Shown piece after piece: positions 5,561 to 9,209 of a stretch of DNA of 9,209 bases (its first letter is position 1; every line of letters starts with the position of its first letter). The stretch comes from Bdellovibrionales bacterium RBG_16_40_8 (GTDB lineage: Bacteria > Bdellovibrionota > Bdellovibrionia > Bdellovibrionales > UBA1609): contig MEPT01000088.1 in NCBI GenBank assembly GCA_001769925.1, positions 15,647 through 24,855 of the forward strand, given 5' to 3'. The position numbers and the translations under genes were made by a program. A model generated the notes under the pieces. That model saw nothing but the letters and a program-made list of their open reading frames with translations. It was not told the origin of the DNA and searched no databases.

Positions 5561-7237
5561 ATGGCTGAAGAAATCATATATACGATGAAAGGTGTATCGA
5601 AAGTATATCCACCTAGTCGATACGTGTTAAAAAATATTTATCTGTCTTATTTTTATGGTGCAAAAATTGGTGTTTTAGGTCTTAACGGATCTGGCAAATC
5701 AACTTTACTAAAAATAATGGCTGGAGAAGATCAAGATTTTTTAGGCGAAGCCTTTCCCGCTAGGGATTTTAAGGTTGGGTATCTGCCTCAAGAGCCAAAA
5801 CTTGATGCAGCAAAAACCGTTAAAGAAAATATTATGGATGGAATGGGTGAATTAGCCGCAGCTCTTGGAGAATTTAATAATATCAATGAAAAACTGCAGA
5901 ACCCTGAGCTTGACCCTGACGAGATGGAGAAACTAATTGAGCGCCAGGCCATAGTGCAAGAAAAAGTAGAGCATTTGGGCGGCTGGGAGGTTGATCAAAA
6001 AATTGAGCAAGCTATGGACGCACTTCGTTGTCCGTCTGGCGAATTAAAAATAGACAAGCTCTCAGGCGGTGAACTTCGCCGTGTGGCTTTATGTAGATTA
6101 TTGTTATCAAACCCTGATATTTTGCTTCTTGATGAACCTACCAACCACCTTGATGCAGAGTCTGTGGCGTGGCTAGAACATTATCTTCATAACTTTCCAG
6201 GTACAGTAATAGCAGTGACTCACGATCGTTATTTTCTCGACAACGTGGCAGGCTGGATTTTAGAGCTTGATCGCGGTGAGGGGATTCCATTTAAAGGCAA
6301 TTACACGGCATGGTTAGAGCAAAAAGATAAGCGGCTTCAGCTAGAAGAAAAAGATCGTGAAAAAAGAGCAAAAACTTTAGAGCGTGAGTTAGAGTGGGTG
6401 CGCATGTCGCCGCGCGCTCGCCAAGCCAAATCAAAGGCGCGGTTATCAAATTATGAAAATCTTCTTAAAGAAAGAGGGCCAGATCAGTTAAAAGATCTAG
6501 CAATTTATATACCACCAGGGCCGCGTCTTGGTGACGTGGTGCTTGAGGCAAAAAATATCGCAAAGGCATATGGTGATAACTTGCTTTTTGAAAACGTAGA
6601 TTTTGTAGTCCCTAAAGGTGCAATTGTCGGCGTTATAGGGCCAAATGGGGCTGGTAAATCAACACTTTTTAGAATGATCACCGGCGAAGAAAAACCTGAC
6701 AAAGGTGATTTTAAAGTTGGTGAGACTGTTAGAATGTCTTATGTAGACCAGCGACGTGAAAAATTAAACGTTAATAATTCGGTTTGGCAAGAAATCTCTG
6801 CTGGACATGAAGTGCTTAAAATAGGGCATCGTGAGTTGAATTCCCGAGCCTATATTTCGCGTTTTAACTTTAATGGAAGTGATCAGCAAAAAAAAGTTGG
6901 CGAGCTCTCAGGGGGCGAAATAAACAGACTATATCTGGCTAAAATGCTTCTTAAAGAGGGTAATTTGCTACTACTTGATGAGCCGTCAAATGATTTAGAT
7001 GTGAATACCCTACGCGCTCTTGAAGACGCCCTGCTTGAGTTTGGTGGCAGTGCTGTAGTTATAAGTCATGATAGGTGGTTTTTAGATCGAATATGTACGC
7101 ATATTATTGCATTTGAGGGCGACTCTAAGGTTAATTTCTTTTTTGGTAATTATTCAGAATACGAAACTGACCTAAAAAAGCGCCTTGGCGTTGAAACGCT
7201 TATTCCAAAACGTCTTAAGTACCGTAAGATGCATTAA
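5561..7237 (+). CDS. ettA: Energy-dependent translational throttle protein EttA (ABC-F ATPase)
   Basis: EttA binds the ribosomal E site and couples the first steps of elongation to the ATP/ADP ratio. It is a soluble twin-ATPase with no membrane part, 558 residues against about 555 for E. coli EttA. Domain 1 has Walker A G-L-N-G-S-G-K-S-T (40-48), Q-loop L-P-Q-E-P (75-79), signature L-S-G-G-E (167-171) and Walker B L-L-L-D-E-P-T-N-H-L-D (188-198). The insert at about 95-140 is the arm that touches ribosomal protein L1. A charged linker spans 245-320. Domain 2 has G-P-N-G-A-G-K-S-T (360-368), L-S-G-G-E (449-453) and L-L-L-D-E-P-S-N-D-L-D (470-480). The C-terminus (N-Y-S-E-Y-E, K-K-R-L-G, R-L-K-Y) matches EttA and separates it from Uup or YheS. 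Its 3' end overlaps the convergent J-domain gene by 23 bp. Confidence 0.96.
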   Translation: MAEEIIYTMKGVSKVYPPSRYVLKNIYLSYFYGAKIGVLGLNGSGKSTLLKIMAGEDQDFLGEAFPARDFKVGYLPQEPKLDAAKTVKENIMDGMGELAAALGEFNNINEKLQNPELDPDEMEKLIERQAIVQEKVEHLGGWEVDQKIEQAMDALRCPSGELKIDKLSGGELRRVALCRLLLSNPDILLLDEPTNHLDAESVAWLEHYLHNFPGTVIAVTHDRYFLDNVAGWILELDRGEGIPFKGNYTAWLEQKDKRLQLEEKDREKRAKTLERELEWVRMSPRARQAKSKARLSNYENLLKERGPDQLKDLAIYIPPGPRLGDVVLEAKNIAKAYGDNLLFENVDFVVPKGAIVGVIGPNGAGKSTLFRMITGEEKPDKGDFKVGETVRMSYVDQRREKLNVNNSVWQEISAGHEVLKIGHRELNSRAYISRFNFNGSDQQKKVGELSGGEINRLYLAKMLLKEGNLLLLDEPSNDLDVNTLRALEDALLEFGGSAVVISHDRWFLDRICTHIIAFEGDSKVNFFFGNYSEYETDLKKRLGVETLIPKRLKYRKMH

Positions 7238-7817
7238 TAGAGCTAAGTTTAGTAAGCTCATCAAGTATAAGGCTAACCATATCTTTTAGTTCACTAAAAT
7301 GTTGTCCGTCGGCCAGTGGATTCAAGTCTGGGTGGTGCCTTCTAGCCAAACGACGATACTGACGTTTAATTTGCGAGACGCGTATATAAGTCATTTTATC
7401 TATGCCCGGGAGTTCAAGTTGCAAAAGTGCAAGTTGAGAAACTGCTGACAATTTGTCTATAGGGTAGCATTTCTCTGAAGGTTTTACGATGGGCTTTGAA
7501 TGAGTGCTAGCAGAGCTGCTAGGCATTTTCGCTCTAAAATTAAGAATAAAATCAACGCAAAATTCATTTCTCGAGAGGAAAATACTAGTTTTTGTACAAT
7601 TCTTGACGCTGTCGGTAGAGGCCTCGAGTGGAGTCATTTTCTCTTTAAGGATCTCATAAAAACTGCGGTTCTTAGAGGATTGCTGGCTCATATAGTCTTC
7701 TCGGAGTAACTCGAAATTATCTCTATAGGGCACAAGTCTTGAGTGTGATTTCCCTCGAGAAATCAGGGTTTTCCGAATGAAATCTACATATCCTTCATAG
7801 TGACTATAGGGGGTCAC
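7215..7817 (-). CDS. J-domain protein with the J-domain at the C-terminus
   Basis: A 200-residue protein of unknown detailed role. The last 60 residues carry a J-domain: I-K-R-Q-Y-R-R-L-A-R-R-H-H-P-D-L-N-P (150-167) has the helix II basic face and the H-P-D signature (162-164) needed to stimulate the ATPase of an Hsp70 such as DnaK, followed by a final helix (173-190). The first 140 residues show no motif I know; 99-106 is a serine-rich linker, and the rest is mixed and basic. It is not DnaJ itself: no Gly/Phe-rich or zinc-finger region. The GTG start (7815-7817) has no good ribosome site, but a TATAAA lies 8 nt before it on the minus strand. ATG codon 43 (7689-7691) is an alternative with a weak GAGAAG site. 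Convergent overlap of 23 bp with ettA. Confidence 0.8.
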   Translation of the reverse strand: MTPYSHYEGYVDFIRKTLISRGKSHSRLVPYRDNFELLREDYMSQQSSKNRSFYEILKEKMTPLEASTDSVKNCTKTSIFLSRNEFCVDFILNFRAKMPSSSASTHSKPIVKPSEKCYPIDKLSAVSQLALLQLELPGIDKMTYIRVSQIKRQYRRLARRHHPDLNPLADGQHFSELKDMVSLILDELTKLSSINASYGT

Positions 7818-7819
7818 TA
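7798..7819. repeat. Inverted repeat across the GTG start of the J-domain gene
   Basis: TAGTGAC (7798-7804) and GTCACTA (7813-7819) are perfect 7-bp arms around an 8-bp centre. The minus-strand start codon (7817-7815) lies inside one arm, so in RNA it could hide the start from ribosomes. Confidence 0.5.
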
Positions 7820-8014
7820 GGCCTATTTATAGGTGAGGCAGGGCTCGGGCTACTCACCTTAAGAGGAGAAAAGCTGTTTTTATAGAGGGTGAGGGTTCTG
7901 TGGGGGGAAAATATATTATTTTTTATTTCTTATTTTTTCTATTGCTTTTCTAGGTAAAACGAAGCCATGATTGTCACTGTACGCATCAAACAATAAACCA
8001 TTCATTGGAGGATA
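7818..8014. other. Non-coding divergent gap between the J-domain gene and the SWIB gene
   Basis: No open reading of note. The left part (7818-7910) is G-rich on the plus strand and contains an inverted repeat; the right part (7908-7950) is a long A/T tract that could act as an UP element. The SWIB promoter must be here. TTGCTT (7942-7947) with CATGAT (7966-7971), 18 bp apart, is a weak candidate, and TTGTCA at 7971-7976 has no good -10 partner. The GGAGG ribosome site of the SWIB gene is at 8007-8011. Confidence 0.5.
7831..7859. repeat. Inverted repeat upstream of the J-domain gene
   Basis: AGGTGAG (7831-7837) and CTCACCT (7853-7859) are perfect 7-bp arms with a 15-nt loop. No T-run follows on either strand, so it is not an intrinsic terminator. 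Its left edge overlaps the possible minus-strand TATAAA (7831-7826), which would suit an operator. Confidence 0.5.
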
Positions 8015-8017
8015 ATG

Positions 8018-8347
8018 ATGGCAACAAAAAAAGTGACTAAGAAAATAGTAGCAAAAAAAGCAACTAAGAAGAAAGTGGCAAAAAAAACAAAATCAAAAAG
8101 AAAGCCTAATGCTGCTTTCATGAGACCGCTTACTCCTAGCACAGCACTTGCTGCAGTAGTTGGAGCAAAAGCAATTCCCCGCACTCAAGTTGTAAAGAAA
8201 TTATGGCAGTACATTCGTACTCATGACCTTCAAGATTCAAAAAATCGTCGCAACATTAATGCTGATGACAAACTTCGCCCAATTTTCGGCAAAGGCACAG
8301 TATCAATGTTTGAAATGACTAAACTCGTTTCTAAGCACTTGCGCTAA
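8018..8347 (+). CDS. SWIB/MDM2-domain protein with lysine-rich histone-H1-like tail
   Basis: A 109-residue basic protein. Residues 2-30 are a Lys/Ala/Thr tail with an internal 9-residue repeat (VTKKIVAKK, ATKKKVAKK), like the tails of histone H1 and bacterial H1-like proteins. The rest is one SWIB domain: M-R-P-L-T-P-S-T-A-L-A-A-V-V-G, then R-T-Q-V-V-K-K-L-W-Q-Y-I-R-T-H-D-L-Q-D, then I-N-A-D-D-K-L-R-P-I-F-G and M-F-E-M-T-K-L-V-S-K-H-L. SWIB domains occur in eukaryotic SWI/SNF complexes and, in bacteria, alone or fused to topoisomerase I in chlamydiae; the bacterial role is not settled. DNA or nucleoid binding through the tail is inferred. Two in-frame ATGs exist at 8015 and 8018. The second is chosen because GGAGG (8007-8011) lies 6 nt before it and only 3 nt before the first. 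The gene stands alone, with a terminator behind it. Confidence 0.9.
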   Translation: MATKKVTKKIVAKKATKKKVAKKTKSKRKPNAAFMRPLTPSTALAAVVGAKAIPRTQVVKKLWQYIRTHDLQDSKNRRNINADDKLRPIFGKGTVSMFEMTKLVSKHLR

Positions 8348-8352
8348 GCTTT

Positions 8353-8380
8353 TAGCGACTAAATAACAATTTAGTCGCTA
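8353..8380. repeat. Perfect 12-bp hairpin after the SWIB gene
   Basis: TAGCGACTAAAT (8353-8364) pairs fully with ATTTAGTCGCTA (8369-8380) around a 4-nt loop, starting 5 nt after the stop codon. Only a weak T-containing tail follows, so it is probably a 3'-end stabilising stem or a first, weak terminator ahead of the strong one. Confidence 0.8.
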
Positions 8381-8388
8381 TTATTACG

Positions 8389-8419
8389 AAAACCCGCTTG
8401 AACAAAGCGGGTTTTTTTT
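8389..8419 (+). terminator. Rho-independent terminator of the SWIB gene
   Basis: AAAACCCGCTT (8389-8399) and AAGCGGGTTTT (8405-8415) form an 11-bp stem with a GC core and a 5-nt loop. The run of eight Ts (8412-8419) begins inside the stem and continues past it. This is a textbook intrinsic terminator on the plus strand, and the matching A-run upstream could let it work weakly in reverse. It ends 16 nt before the map start codon. Confidence 0.92.
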
Positions 8420-8435
8420 ATTATTCTGGGGCATA

Positions 8436-9191
8436 ATGACTCCGCTAACTCTTGATGAAATTCGAAAAATGGAGTGTGCTGGTCAATTGGCAGCTAAGAC
8501 GCTGGCAAATGTCGGCAAATATGTTCGTATTGGCATAACTACTAATGAGCTTGATAGCATTGCTGCCGACTTCGTTCTTTCTAGCGGCGCCATATCAGCG
8601 CCACTTAACTATCACGGGTACCCTAAATCAATTTGCACATCGGTTAATTATAATATCTGCCACGGTGTTCCTGATGATACTCCGCTTAAAGAAGGTGATA
8701 TTCTTAATATTGATATTACTGTTATTAAAGACGGTTATCACGGCGATACTAGTGCTATGTTTTTTGTGGGTGAGGTTTCTCAAGAGGCAAAAACAATATG
8801 TGCAGTTGCCGCTGAAGCTATGCAAAAAGGTATTGAACAGGTTTTGCCCCATGCCACAACCGGGGATATTGGTTTTGCTATAAATAAGTATGTTATGAAA
8901 AATGGGTTTTGGGTGGTAAAAGAAATAGGCGGCCACGGTATTGGTAAAGTGTTTCATGATGATCCATGGGTGCCGTCGTTTGGTAAAAAGGGTAAAGGCG
9001 ATGAGCTTATACCGTGGATTTGTTTAACAATTGAGCCAATGATTAATCAGACTGCAGCGCCTATAAAAGAGTTCCCAATAGCCGGATCAACGATTAAATA
9101 CTATGAAACAGAAGACAAAACCCTTTCTGCCCAGTATGAACACACTGTGCTTGTGACAGACACTGGTCATCAGGTTTTAACGCTATTATAA
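8436..9191 (+). CDS. map: Type I methionine aminopeptidase
   Basis: Removes the initiator methionine from nascent proteins when the second residue is small; a cytosolic dinuclear metalloenzyme acting at the ribosome. The 251 residues match the usual short bacterial form without extension. All five metal ligands are present: Asp93 (N-I-D-I-T), Asp104 (H-G-D-T-S), His167 (G-G-H-G-I-G), Glu200 (T-I-E-P-M) and Glu235 (Q-Y-E-H-T). The substrate-site histidines His76 (C-H-G-V-P) and His174 are also present. The ATG has GGGG 4 nt upstream. The strong terminator directly before it means map needs its own promoter or read-through; TATTAT (8419-8424) could be a -10, but no good -35 goes with it. The 18 bases after the stop hold no recognisable gene. 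Confidence 0.97.
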   Translation: MTPLTLDEIRKMECAGQLAAKTLANVGKYVRIGITTNELDSIAADFVLSSGAISAPLNYHGYPKSICTSVNYNICHGVPDDTPLKEGDILNIDITVIKDGYHGDTSAMFFVGEVSQEAKTICAVAAEAMQKGIEQVLPHATTGDIGFAINKYVMKNGFWVVKEIGGHGIGKVFHDDPWVPSFGKKGKGDELIPWICLTIEPMINQTAAPIKEFPIAGSTIKYYETEDKTLSAQYEHTVLVTDTGHQVLTLL

Positions 9192-9209
9192 ATATGATGA
9201 ATAAATAGG

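Noticed and set aside
7793..7811. Possible T7-like phage promoter because of CTATAGGG.
   Set aside because: Only the initiation part matches; the 12 bases upstream agree with the T7 recognition region at about 4 positions, as expected by chance.
8628..8957. 109-codon open reading on the minus strand.
   Set aside because: It is antisense to the catalytic core of map and shows no recognisable motif.

Overview
The window is a stretch of bacterial chromosome packed with mostly housekeeping genes. There is no sign of phage, insertion sequences, CRISPR, tRNA or rRNA. The DNA is moderately AT-rich with short intergenic gaps. A proper BolA-type protein, EttA, a class II fumarase, a dithiol glutaredoxin, a SWIB-domain protein with a histone-H1-like lysine tail and a NamZ-like (DUF1343) cell-wall enzyme suggest a Gram-negative proteobacterium in the broad sense. 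The combination fits the predatory or delta-like lineages (Bdellovibrionota, Oligoflexia) best. That placement is inference from gene content, not proof.

Layout. Positions 1-182 (+) hold the C-terminal end of a NamZ-like exo-muramidase. Its stop codon abuts that of purE on the other strand. Positions 183-2131 (-) form a compact operon transcribed grxC, purK, purE: a glutaredoxin, then the two enzymes that convert AIR to CAIR in purine synthesis by the bacterial PurK plus class I PurE route. A divergent promoter region at about 2132-2253 separates it from fumC (+), which is followed 4 bp later by an unrecognised 280-residue protein. At 4489-4962 a good sigma70-type promoter sits so close to the start codon of a zinc-ribbon plus Tudor-like protein that its mRNA is predicted to be leaderless. 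That gene overlaps bolA by 4 bp. A short coiled-coil ORF (-) lies between bolA and ettA. ettA (+) is followed, with a 23-bp convergent overlap, by a gene (-) whose product carries a J-domain at its C-terminus. A roughly 200-bp non-coding gap leads to the SWIB-domain gene (+), which is followed by two hairpins in tandem, the second a textbook intrinsic terminator. The window closes with map (methionine aminopeptidase).

How the genes fit together. Purine synthesis (purK, purE), the TCA cycle (fumC), thiol redox and iron-sulphur handling (grxC, bolA), translation (ettA, map) and nucleoid or transcription-related proteins (SWIB, zinc-ribbon/Tudor) are all basic functions. No dedicated defence or secondary-metabolism system is visible. 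The most unusual points are the BolA protein that lacks the usual conserved histidine of the RHR motif, the coupled zinc-ribbon/Tudor protein with a predicted leaderless mRNA, the unknown partner of fumC, the basic repeat-built extension on PurE, and the J-domain protein with a reversed domain order.
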